Shown in pieces: positions 8,142 through 12,317 of a DNA stretch of 12,631 nucleotides. The DNA comes from JACOTV01 sp964445135 (GTDB lineage Bacteria > Patescibacteriota > Microgenomatia > UBA1406 > GWC2-37-13): positions 1 to 12,631 of the forward strand of contig CAYUJW010000030.1 of assembly GCA_964445135.1 (NCBI GenBank). The letters are read 5' to 3'. The notes below the pieces were generated by a model. The model had not been told where the DNA came from and did not search any database. It saw only the letters and a program-made list of their open reading frames with translations. The position numbers and the translations under genes are program-made. Numbering within the stretch: position 1 is the first letter of the stretch; each line of letters begins with the position of its first letter.

Positions 8142-8215
8142 GGGCCCGGAGTTAGACGGTACAACGCCGCATTCGCATTGCGGAGGAGGCAGTTCAATTC
8201 TGCTCGGGTCCACCA
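8142..8215 (+). tRNA. tRNA-Ala (anticodon CGC), CCA encoded
   Basis: A cloverleaf can be drawn. Acceptor strands GGGCCCG and CGGGTCC pair over 7 bp with a G3-U70 wobble, the alanine identity element. A CCGCA/TGCGG anticodon stem has loop TTCGCAT with anticodon CGC at 8174-8176, reading GCG. The T arm GGCAG-TTCAATT-CTGCT is followed by discriminator A at 8212 and encoded CCA at 8213-8215. Oddities: position 8 is G instead of the near-universal T, and the D stem is reduced to GTT/AAC with position 13 apparently missing. The gene may therefore be slightly degenerate, but identity elements and arms are otherwise intact. Confidence 0.88.
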
Positions 8216-8250
8216 GTATTTACGACGCAACGCAATGTGCAAGCCCCAGG

Positions 8251-8280
8251 TTGCAGTCCGTGCTACCTCTTTGATATACT
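8251..8280 (+). promoter_or_regulatory. Promoter of the VOC gene (TTGCAG-18-TGaTATACT)
   Basis: TTGCAG (8251-8256), an 18-base spacer and TATACT (8275-8280), with the extended -10 TG at 8272-8273. Initiation would be near 8287, giving a leader of about 43 bases. The layout matches the tRNA-Gly and DUF4342 promoters in this window. Confidence 0.6.
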
Positions 8281-8294
8281 CCTTCCTAAGGAGT
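8278..8294 (+). promoter_or_regulatory. 17-base palindrome across the -10 box and start site of the VOC gene
   Basis: ACTCCTT-CCT-AAGGAGT is a perfect 7-bp inverted repeat with a 3-base loop. Its left arm overlaps the last bases of the -10 box and its right arm the predicted first transcribed bases. It could be an operator or an early RNA hairpin. The right arm contains AAGGAG, a perfect Shine-Dalgarno, but 36 bases before the VOC ATG and without a start codon at working distance. A terminator is unlikely because no clean T run follows. Confidence 0.4.
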
Positions 8295-8329
8295 CTTCGC
8301 TTTATATATTTTGACTCACACATACATAT

Positions 8330-8749
8330 ATGGCACGTGAAATCTATCTAAACATGGTGGTTGGTGATTTGAAAAAAAGCATGGCATTTTTCACACACTT
8401 AGGATTTACTTTTAATGCAAAGTTTACCGATGAGAATGCAGCCTGCATGGTGATTAGTGAAACAATTTATTGCATGTTGCAGACTCAGGAATCATTTGGG
8501 CGATTTACCAAAAAGACAATCATTGACCCACACCAGATGTCAGAGTGCATATTTGCGCTTTCGGCAACCAGTCGTGATGAGGTTGATGAGATGGCAAACA
8601 AGGTGTTGGAAGCAGGGGGATCCATGTATCGAGACACCGAGGATTATGGTTGGATGTATCTGAAATCATTTGAAGATCTAGACGGACACATGTGGGAAAT
8701 TGCCCATATGGATGAGAGCAAGATGCCAGCTGAAATGAAAGCGGCATAA
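8330..8749 (+). CDS. VOC-superfamily protein, COG3607-like
   Basis: A 139-residue protein of the vicinal-oxygen-chelate (glyoxalase/bleomycin-resistance) superfamily with two beta-alpha-beta-beta-beta modules. The first begins IYLNMVVGDLKKSMAFFTHLGF (residues 5-26). The second contains SRDEVDEMANKVLEAGG (81-97) and ends in the signature SFEDLDGHMWEIAHMD (113-128). These patterns match the COG3607 branch, annotated only as lactoylglutathione-lyase-related. The usual first-strand metal ligand is N8 here, while E123 sits at the usual last ligand, so metal binding and classical glyoxalase activity are uncertain. The reaction is unknown; dioxygenase-like, detoxifying or binding roles are all possible. 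It stands alone behind its own promoter between tRNA-Ala and the DUF2177 gene. The start is the first ATG giving the conserved first strand, with no Shine-Dalgarno at normal distance. Confidence 0.85.
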   Translation: MAREIYLNMVVGDLKKSMAFFTHLGFTFNAKFTDENAACMVISETIYCMLQTQESFGRFTKKTIIDPHQMSECIFALSATSRDEVDEMANKVLEAGGSMYRDTEDYGWMYLKSFEDLDGHMWEIAHMDESKMPAEMKAA

Positions 8750-8820
8750 GGCGCGCGACATATGCGTCAAACGGAGTAGAAGTTTTTTGACTAATCACTC
8801 ATAATGGTTTTGTATCGCGT

Positions 8821-9213
8821 ATGTATATTCACCTGAAGAGTTTTATTGTCACCTTTATCGTATTTATCCTCATCGATCTTACGTGGCTTGGATTTGTTGC
8901 TAAAAATCTCTATGCCTCATATGTTGGGCCAATGATGAGGGCGCAGCCAAACATGGTGGCAGCTGTCATATTCTACGTATTGTATGTGATTGGAATATTG
9001 GCCTTTGTAATCTATCCTCACCGGGGGGAGTCACTTTGGACAATTGCCCTATGGGGCGCTCTATTTGGTCTTATCGCTTATGCTACCTTTGACCTTACGG
9101 CGCTTGCTGTTTTGAAGGGATGGTCGGTGCCGCTCACGCTTATTGACTTGGCATGGGGCACAATTCTCACTGCATCAGTGGCTGCCGCATCCTCCTATAT
9201 CTTAAGCAGGTAA
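8821..9213 (+). CDS. DUF2177-family membrane protein
   Basis: A 130-residue integral membrane protein of the uncharacterised DUF2177 family, full length for the family. Four hydrophobic segments lie at about residues 7-28, 42-62, 70-94 and 103-127. The conserved patterns DLTWLGFVAKNLY (19-31), YATFDLTALAVLKGW (82-96) and the closing IDLAWG (103-108) are all present. No function is known. The gene follows the VOC gene after 71 bases, with a TTGACT (8787-8792) and a CATAAT (8800-8805) upstream that are not at standard spacing. Its last ten codons form the left copy of a 38-bp direct repeat whose right copy lies beyond the HIT and nucleotidyltransferase genes, so the 3' end of this gene is an apparent recombination point. 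It converges with the HIT gene, with 4 bases between the stop codons. Confidence 0.88.
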   Translation: MYIHLKSFIVTFIVFILIDLTWLGFVAKNLYASYVGPMMRAQPNMVAAVIFYVLYVIGILAFVIYPHRGESLWTIALWGALFGLIAYATFDLTALAVLKGWSVPLTLIDLAWGTILTASVAAASSYILSR

Positions 9214-9220
9214 TCTTCTA
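9183..9220 (+). repeat. Left copy of 38-bp imperfect direct repeat (candidate attL)
   Basis: 33 of 38 positions match 10741-10778, with an exact 17-bp core at 9185-9201 versus 10743-10759. It covers the last codons and stop of the DUF2177 gene and runs on through the stop codon of the convergent HIT gene (9218-9220). The right copy keeps the reading frame: codon differences TTA/CTA, AGC/AGT and AGG/AGA are synonymous. Confidence 0.85.
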
Positions 9221-9652
9221 AGCAATGCTTCGATTAAAGTAGGGAAGCAACATGCTAATAGTTTGTATCACTTCATCATCACTCAGCTGTGGACCATTTG
9301 TCTGCATAAATTGTGGACCTTTCACAGTACGCTCCGTTCCTCTTGGTATGATATGAAAGTGAATGTGTTCAAAACCCGGCTGTTCGCTAAAGCATGCGCA
9401 ATACTCCACATCTGATAAATAGCATGCGTGTAATGAGCTAATGGTGAGTTCGAGTATTTTTGCAAACTCTATGTACTCCTCTGTGGTAAGTTCATGCAAT
9501 GCATGGACATGTCGCTTCAATGCGATCACGAGCCTTCCAGCAGTTTGTGAAGGATAGCAATGTTCAACAAGCCAGTACTTGCCAGTAAAGATAGTTGGTC
9601 CAGGCGATATGCGAAGTTTAGCTTGATTAGATAAGCACACCTTACATTGCAT
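9218..9652 (-). CDS. HIT-family (histidine triad) protein
   Basis: A 144-residue HIT-domain protein. This superfamily hydrolyses or transfers nucleotides through a covalent nucleotidyl-histidine intermediate (Hint, Ap4A hydrolase and GalT branches). The triad HIHFHII sits at residues 96-102 (H96, H98, nucleophile H100) and is followed by PRG. A CxxC at residues 3-6 (MQCKVC), with H31 and a conserved LKRHVHALHELT stretch (45-56), suggests the zinc-binding type of HIT protein. The start at 9652 is preferred over an in-frame ATG at 9700: the longer form would overlap the divergent nucleotidyltransferase start, whereas MQCKVC begins as relatives do. A minus-strand TACAAT at 9660-9665 predicts a nearly leaderless mRNA. 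Its stop codon lies inside the left direct repeat. The substrate is unknown; pairing with a nucleotidyltransferase gene suggests linked nucleotide chemistry. Confidence 0.87.
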   Translation of the reverse strand: MQCKVCLSNQAKLRISPGPTIFTGKYWLVEHCYPSQTAGRLVIALKRHVHALHELTTEEYIEFAKILELTISSLHACYLSDVEYCACFSEQPGFEHIHFHIIPRGTERTVKGPQFMQTNGPQLSDDEVIQTISMLLPYFNRSIA

Positions 9653-9692
9653 AAAAGATATTGTAACATTACTCCAAAGTTTCCGACATAAT

Positions 9693-10721
9693 ATGGGCAT
9701 AGAAAATGAGTTTCAAAATGACTTTGAAGAGAGAAAAACTAGGTTACAAAACACTAGCGGTTATCTCACATACTTTAAGGATAAATACGGCCTGATTTAT
9801 TATAGTAATGGCATTGTGGGAGTTGATCCTAAATCAACAAGGGCAGTCTTAGTATATCAGCCATCACAGACTGATGAAGCAAGATGGCAACCTGAAACAG
9901 GTATGTTTTATCGTAAAAATATTGATAACGGAGGGCTAGATGTTATTAGTGATGGAGTTATCGAAGGTGAGCTTAATGAAGTAATTAAATCGCGAAGAGT
10001 TAGGAATCCAGAAACACACGATGCGTACTTGTCCGTACCGTTAGCTGATATAACTGATGTTTATGACCCGTTCACATCCCATCACAGTATAATTGGCGCA
10101 AGAAAGGCTCCCATTGGAGCAGAATACATATTAGAATGCGTTGAAAATTTCACATCGATACTTAGAGCGTATGGGGTTGCAAAAGACGATATTGGTTTAT
10201 ATGGTGGCTTGCAAGCAGGCATCTTCCCGACGGATGCAACTCGTTTTCATGACGTAGACATACTAATACGCGGCATAGAGTATTTACCAACGGTAAAAGT
10301 GCTTGCAGCAGATATGAAAAAACCCCTACAACTCGCCATGCAAGGAGACAATCCGATTGTGTCAGCAATGAGAAAAAGAATGAGTTTGTTACAGTTTAAG
10401 CTAGACAACCTCACTGTAGATTTAAAAGTCGTACGTAAAGAATCAGATTTAAATAGTTTTCCGGCAAACGATCATGTGGATGGGTATGTTGGAGAGGGGG
10501 AACAGCGGGGATTTATTCTGGATGACAGAGAAGCTGTCACATCGCCGACAAGTTTTATGGTTGGACTTGAAGATGGTCGGGAAATCGCTGTAACTACGTT
10601 AATGTATAATTATATCGGAGCTGCATGGTCGGGTGATAAGGTTAGATTTCGTGGACTCCAAACCCCGAATGCGACCATGTTAACTGACCCACAAAAACAT
10701 TTCATACTCGCTGATGCTTAA
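9693..10721 (+). CDS. COG1665-like predicted nucleotidyltransferase
   Basis: A 342-residue protein with two parts. The N-terminal part (about 20-140) has the look of the domain that precedes the catalytic core in COG1665-like predicted nucleotidyltransferases, mostly described from archaea: an FKDKYGLIYYSNG strand pair, then a hydrophobic VLVYQPS strand and a VPLADITDVYDP motif. The Pol-beta-type core follows, with GLYGGLQAGIF (168-178), HDVDIL (186-191) giving metal ligands D187 and D189, and a third acidic residue D243 in TVDLKVV. The G-G spacing and D-x-D are intact, so activity is plausible. Substrate and biological role are unknown; tRNA, protein or small-molecule nucleotidylation are all open. 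It is divergent from the HIT gene with 40 bases between starts. Codon choice looks more AT-rich than the flanks. An archaeal or cross-phylum source is possible but unproven. Confidence 0.72.
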   Translation: MGIENEFQNDFEERKTRLQNTSGYLTYFKDKYGLIYYSNGIVGVDPKSTRAVLVYQPSQTDEARWQPETGMFYRKNIDNGGLDVISDGVIEGELNEVIKSRRVRNPETHDAYLSVPLADITDVYDPFTSHHSIIGARKAPIGAEYILECVENFTSILRAYGVAKDDIGLYGGLQAGIFPTDATRFHDVDILIRGIEYLPTVKVLAADMKKPLQLAMQGDNPIVSAMRKRMSLLQFKLDNLTVDLKVVRKESDLNSFPANDHVDGYVGEGEQRGFILDDREAVTSPTSFMVGLEDGREIAVTTLMYNYIGAAWSGDKVRFRGLQTPNATMLTDPQKHFILADA

Positions 10722-10729
10722 GCAGATGT

Positions 10730-10771
10730 TCAATGGCAACTACCGCATCCTCCTATATCCTAAGTAGATAA
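10730..10771 (+). pseudogene. Remnant of a DUF2177 gene 3' end
   Basis: Read in one frame, this stretch gives S-M-A-T-T-A-S-S-Y-I-L-S-R-stop, against T-A-S-V-A-A-A-S-S-Y-I-L-S-R-stop at the end of the intact DUF2177 gene. The last eight residues are identical with only synonymous codon changes, and similarity extends a few codons further upstream with one extra codon. No start or body is present. It is best explained as the displaced end of a second, slightly diverged DUF2177 allele. Confidence 0.7.
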
Positions 10772-10778
10772 TCATCTA
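10741..10778 (+). repeat. Right copy of 38-bp imperfect direct repeat (candidate attR)
   Basis: Matches 9183-9220 at 33 of 38 positions with a 17-bp exact core. Four of the five differences are transitions. It begins 20 bases after the nucleotidyltransferase stop codon. Similarity is lost after 10778, before the tRNA-Phe gene. Confidence 0.85.
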
Positions 10779-10831
10779 CACATCAATTGAAGCCTGTTAA
10801 TCAGTCCTTTGTGCTGTGGCTGATATGTGTG

Positions 10832-10838
10832 AAAAAAA
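10832..10838 (-). terminator. Possible U-run end of the tRNA-Ile/tRNA-Phe transcript
   Basis: On the minus strand a run of seven T follows the tRNA-Phe 3' end after three bases. The only stem before it is the tRNA itself, so this is a weak terminator candidate based on the U run and position. Confidence 0.25.
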
Positions 10839-10841
10839 GTG

Positions 10842-10914
10842 TGCGGAGAGTCAGAGTCGAACTGACATCTGAGGTTTTTCAGACCACCGCCGTGACCACC
10901 TTGGCTATCTCCGC
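10842..10914 (-). tRNA. tRNA-Phe (anticodon GAA), CCA not encoded
   Basis: Full cloverleaf. The acceptor GCGGAGA/TCTCCGC is perfect. T8 and A9 are followed by D stem GCC/GGC and an anticodon stem GTGGT/ACCTC with one T-T mismatch at 28-42. The loop CTGAAAA has anticodon GAA (10878-10880 on the plus strand). The T arm GTCAG-TTCGACT-CTGAC is perfect and the discriminator is A. The next genomic bases are CAC, so CCA must be added enzymatically. It follows tRNA-Ile after 38 bases on the same strand, probably as one transcript. Confidence 0.92.
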
Positions 10915-10952
10915 TATGCACATTTTTCTCGTTTTTCCAATTGTTTGAGTGC

Positions 10953-11028
10953 TGGTGGGCCGGGATGGAATCGAACCGTCGACCCCTACTTTATAAGAGT
11001 AGTGCTCTAACCGCTGAGCTACCGGCCC
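10953..11028 (-). tRNA. tRNA-Ile (anticodon UAU), CCA encoded
   Basis: The acceptor GGGCCGG/CCGGCCC is perfect, followed by T8 and A9, D stem GCTC/GAGC with AGCGGTTA loop, and a perfect anticodon stem CTACT/AGTAG. The loop CTTATAA has anticodon TAT (10993-10995 on the plus strand). The T arm GACGG-TTCGATT-CCATC has one C-A mismatch, then discriminator A and encoded CCA. UAU reads the isoleucine codon AUA directly. Most bacteria instead use a CAU anticodon modified to lysidine by TilS, so this is an uncommon choice. It is the first gene of a leftward pair with tRNA-Phe. Confidence 0.93.
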
Positions 11029-11040
11029 AAACATAGCCCA

Positions 11041-11049
11041 AGTATAGCA
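11041..11049 (-). promoter_or_regulatory. Extended -10 promoter of tRNA-Ile/tRNA-Phe
   Basis: Minus-strand TGcTATACT, identical in all nine bases to the tRNA-Gly promoter's extended -10. CTGCAA lies 18 bases upstream (11065-11070) as a weak -35. Initiation is predicted near 11034, leaving a leader of about 5 bases before the mature tRNA. Confidence 0.65.
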
Positions 11050-11109
11050 AATAGTTGTCCAGTTTTGCAGTGGAGATGTAGTGGGCGGGAACCAATCGGG
11101 TCTTTACAA

Positions 11110-11703
11110 TTATTTATTGCGAACGACCGTGATCGTGCACTCGTTGATGAGTGCGGCGATAGTGGCAATTGCCGCCAAGGGCAAAAGAGCAGCAGCTCCA
11201 ATGACTCCAAATGTCAGTGGGAACTCGGCAATCGACTTACCTTCTTTGTCTTTGATGATGATGCGACGAACATTGCCCGCCTTGATGAGTTCTCGAACTT
11301 TATCAACCACTTGAGTCCCTTTGACCTGAATGGTTTCGACTGTTTCTTTGACATCATCGCGACGCGCGACTTTTTGTGTCTTGGCGAGTGCGTCCTGAGT
11401 TGCTTGCTCAACAGTATCCATCACTGCATCGCTTTGCTTTTTAATATCTTTGATTGCTTTTTTCACTTCTGGTCGTTTGGCTGCCTTTTTCACTTCGCGC
11501 TTCGCTTGGGTGACGCCCTTTTTTACGGCGGCTTGTGCCTTTTTGGCCTGGGGGGTCGCCATCACTTCTTCAATCTTACCGCGTGCTGTCTCGACTACTG
11601 TCTCGACCTGATCTTTGACATCTTTCATGTCAACGCGTGCCTCGACTTTTGGTCGCGCGGCGGTTGTTTTTTTGGTGGTTGTGGTTTTTTTAGTGGTTGC
11701 CAT
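11110..11703 (-). CDS. DUF4342 protein with a long Lys/Ala-rich (histone H1-like) N-terminal region
   Basis: A 197-residue protein in two parts. Residues 1-20 are Lys/Thr/Ala-rich and low-complexity. Residues about 21-122 form a charged, helix-prone stretch with repeated KK, VKK and DVK units (for example AKKAQAAVKKGV and VKKAAKRPEVKKAIKDIKK), reminiscent of bacterial H1-like and phasin-like proteins. Residues about 124-195 match DUF4342: VRRIIIKDKEGKSIAEFPLT, then a hydrophobic segment (163-186) and a CTITVV strand. DUF4342 has no established function and is usually short, so the long basic extension is notable. It could bind nucleic acid or acidic surfaces while the hydrophobic part touches a membrane; this is inference. 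The ATG has no Shine-Dalgarno and its promoter predicts an almost leaderless mRNA. Low-complexity composition makes homology claims for the N-terminal part unsafe. Confidence 0.82.
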   Translation of the reverse strand: MATTKKTTTTKKTTAARPKVEARVDMKDVKDQVETVVETARGKIEEVMATPQAKKAQAAVKKGVTQAKREVKKAAKRPEVKKAIKDIKKQSDAVMDTVEQATQDALAKTQKVARRDDVKETVETIQVKGTQVVDKVRELIKAGNVRRIIIKDKEGKSIAEFPLTFGVIGAAALLPLAAIATIAALINECTITVVRNK

Positions 11704-11711
11704 ATACCCTT

Positions 11712-11741
11712 ACTATACCACAACAGCATAATTATTGCCAA
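11712..11741 (-). promoter_or_regulatory. Promoter of the DUF4342 gene (TTGGCA-18-TATAGT)
   Basis: Minus-strand TTGGCA (11736-11741), an 18-base spacer and TATAGT (11712-11717) with an extended TGg (11718-11720). Initiation near 11705 is almost at the ATG (11703), predicting a leaderless or nearly leaderless mRNA. The -35 shares bases with the -35 of the rightward tRNA-Gly promoter. Confidence 0.65.
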
Positions 11742-11764
11742 GCGCGCACCATGTATGCTATACT
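11735..11764 (+). promoter_or_regulatory. Promoter of tRNA-Gly and DUF1801 gene (TTGCCA-18-TGcTATACT)
   Basis: TTGCCA (11735-11740), an 18-base spacer and TATACT (11759-11764) with an extended TGc (11756-11758). Initiation near 11771 precedes the degenerate tRNA copy, the intact tRNA-Gly and the DUF1801 gene. No other promoter fits between these, so one transcript probably carries all three. Confidence 0.7.
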
Positions 11765-11778
11765 AACGCTACGCGACA

Positions 11779-11810
11779 TGTGACACGTGCGGGTGTAGTT
11801 GAGTGGTACA
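11779..11810 (+). repeat. First copy of 32-bp exact direct repeat (tRNA-Gly 5' leader and D arm)
   Basis: Identical to 11870-11901 at an offset of 91 bases. It includes an 11-base leader containing the palindrome CACGTG, then the acceptor 5' strand and D arm of tRNA-Gly. Confidence 0.95.
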
Positions 11811-11869
11811 GGTCCCGCCACGGCGGGAAGCCGAGGGTTCGCAAGAGTCCAAAGTTGGATTCTAAAAAG
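11789..11869 (+). pseudogene. Degenerate tRNA-Gly copy lacking a 3' acceptor strand
   Basis: The first 22 bases equal those of the intact tRNA-Gly, and bases 11829-11841 match its variable loop and T-arm start. The anticodon arm is different and two bases shorter: TCCCG-CCACGG-CGGGA has a 6-base loop without T33, so no usable anticodon exists. After GGTTCG the T arm is lost; instead a hairpin AGAGTCCAA/TTGGATTCT (11844-11863) appears. No strand pairs with GCGGGTG. It cannot be a normal tRNA, but every base would be transcribed from the tRNA promoter, so a structured leader role is possible. Confidence 0.75.
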
Positions 11870-11901
11870 TGTGACACGTGCGGGTGTAGTTGAGTGGTAC
11901 A
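11870..11901 (+). repeat. Second copy of 32-bp exact direct repeat
   Basis: Exact match to 11779-11810; here it leads into the intact tRNA-Gly gene. Confidence 0.95.
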
Positions 11902-11950
11902 ATGCGTCCTTGCCAAGGACGAGCCGAGGGTTCGATTCCCTTCACCCGCT
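11880..11950 (+). tRNA. tRNA-Gly (anticodon GCC), CCA not encoded
   Basis: The acceptor GCGGGTG/CACCCGC is perfect. D arm GTTG-AGTGGTA-CAAT, anticodon arm CGTCC-TTGCCAA-GGACG with anticodon GCC (11912-11914) reading GGC, and T arm GAGGG-TTCGATT-CCCTT follow. Discriminator T at 11950 is the normal base for bacterial tRNA-Gly. The next bases are CCCA, not CCA, so the tail is added enzymatically. The DUF1801 gene's ATG begins 4 bases after the discriminator. Confidence 0.95.
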
Positions 11951-11954
11951 CCCA

Positions 11955-12311
11955 ATGAAATCTTACAAAAACATCGACGAACACATTGCAGACTTCCCGA
12001 TTGATGTTCAAAAAAAGTTGACGCAGATTCGTGCTATTGTGCAAAAAGAAGTGCCTGACGCTGTGGAGACCATAAAGTATGGCATTCCAACATTTGTGTA
12101 TCGCGGCGTGAATATGTTTCACTTTGCCGCTTATCCAAAACACATTGGTATCTATCCCGGGCCAAAGGCAGTATCCCACTTTGCGCCGCGTCTTGCCGGT
12201 TATCATACGTCAACCGGTACCATTCAATTGCCACATGAGGGTGATTTACCGTCCAAGCTGATTTGCGACATCGTCGCATATTGCGCAGATGCAATTGAAA
12301 AGCGCGCATAA
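11955..12311 (+). CDS. DUF1801 (YdhG-like) protein
   Basis: A 118-residue protein of the DUF1801/YdhG family, near the usual length. Visible patterns are the opening SYKNIDEHIADFPIDVQKKL (residues 3-22), an IKYGIPTF core (40-47), HFAAYPKHIGIYPGP (56-70) and GTIQLP (88-93), then a C-terminal helix. Some members have been proposed as frataxin-like iron chaperones, but the role is not settled. The start is placed at the ATG at 11955, where conservation begins; a longer in-frame reading from 11799 would run through both tRNA copies. The ATG is 4 bases beyond tRNA-Gly, so the mRNA shares the tRNA transcript, and tRNA 3' processing would leave a nearly leaderless message. No Shine-Dalgarno is at working distance. 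It converges with the photolyase gene, with 6 bases between stops. Confidence 0.88.
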   Translation: MKSYKNIDEHIADFPIDVQKKLTQIRAIVQKEVPDAVETIKYGIPTFVYRGVNMFHFAAYPKHIGIYPGPKAVSHFAPRLAGYHTSTGTIQLPHEGDLPSKLICDIVAYCADAIEKRA

Positions 12312-12317
12312 ATCGGC

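Larger units (their letters stand above)
9183..10778. mobile_element. Candidate inserted module (HIT + nucleotidyltransferase) at the 3' end of the DUF2177 gene
   Basis: A two-gene segment bounded by direct repeats that are two versions of one gene's 3' end. Integrative elements that enter the end of a gene restore it with their own copy and push the old end to the far side, leaving this arrangement. Both genes inside appear richer in A/T and in AGA, TTA and ATA codons than their neighbours (by eye, not computed). No integrase, transposase or terminal inverted repeat is seen, so it would be a non-autonomous element, a decayed remnant, or the product of homologous recombination with a diverged DUF2177 locus. 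Borders are approximate. Confidence 0.45.

Noticed and set aside
8082..8351. 89-codon open frame across tRNA-Ala
   Set aside because: It runs through a tRNA gene and a promoter and has no conserved pattern.
9221..9240. Extension of the direct repeat, or an inverted match between 9226-9236 and 10782-10795
   Set aside because: Similarity drops to chance level after 9220/10778; the short AATCGAAGC versus AATTGAAGC inverted match is too small to support.
9653..9700. Longer HIT protein starting at 9700
   Set aside because: It would overlap the start of the divergent nucleotidyltransferase gene, and conservation (CxxC) begins at the ATG at 9652.
11065..11766. 233-codon open frame opposite the DUF4342 gene
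   Set aside because: It is antisense to a Lys-codon-rich gene, which yields a Phe/Cys/Leu-rich artefact, and it has no recognisable domain.
11844..11863. Hairpin AGAGTCCAA/TTGGATTCT as a transcription terminator
   Set aside because: It is followed by A residues rather than T on the transcribed strand, and termination here would cut off tRNA-Gly from its only promoter.
11799..11954. N-terminal extension of the DUF1801 protein
   Set aside because: The extension is a translation of the two tRNA-Gly copies; family similarity begins at 11955.
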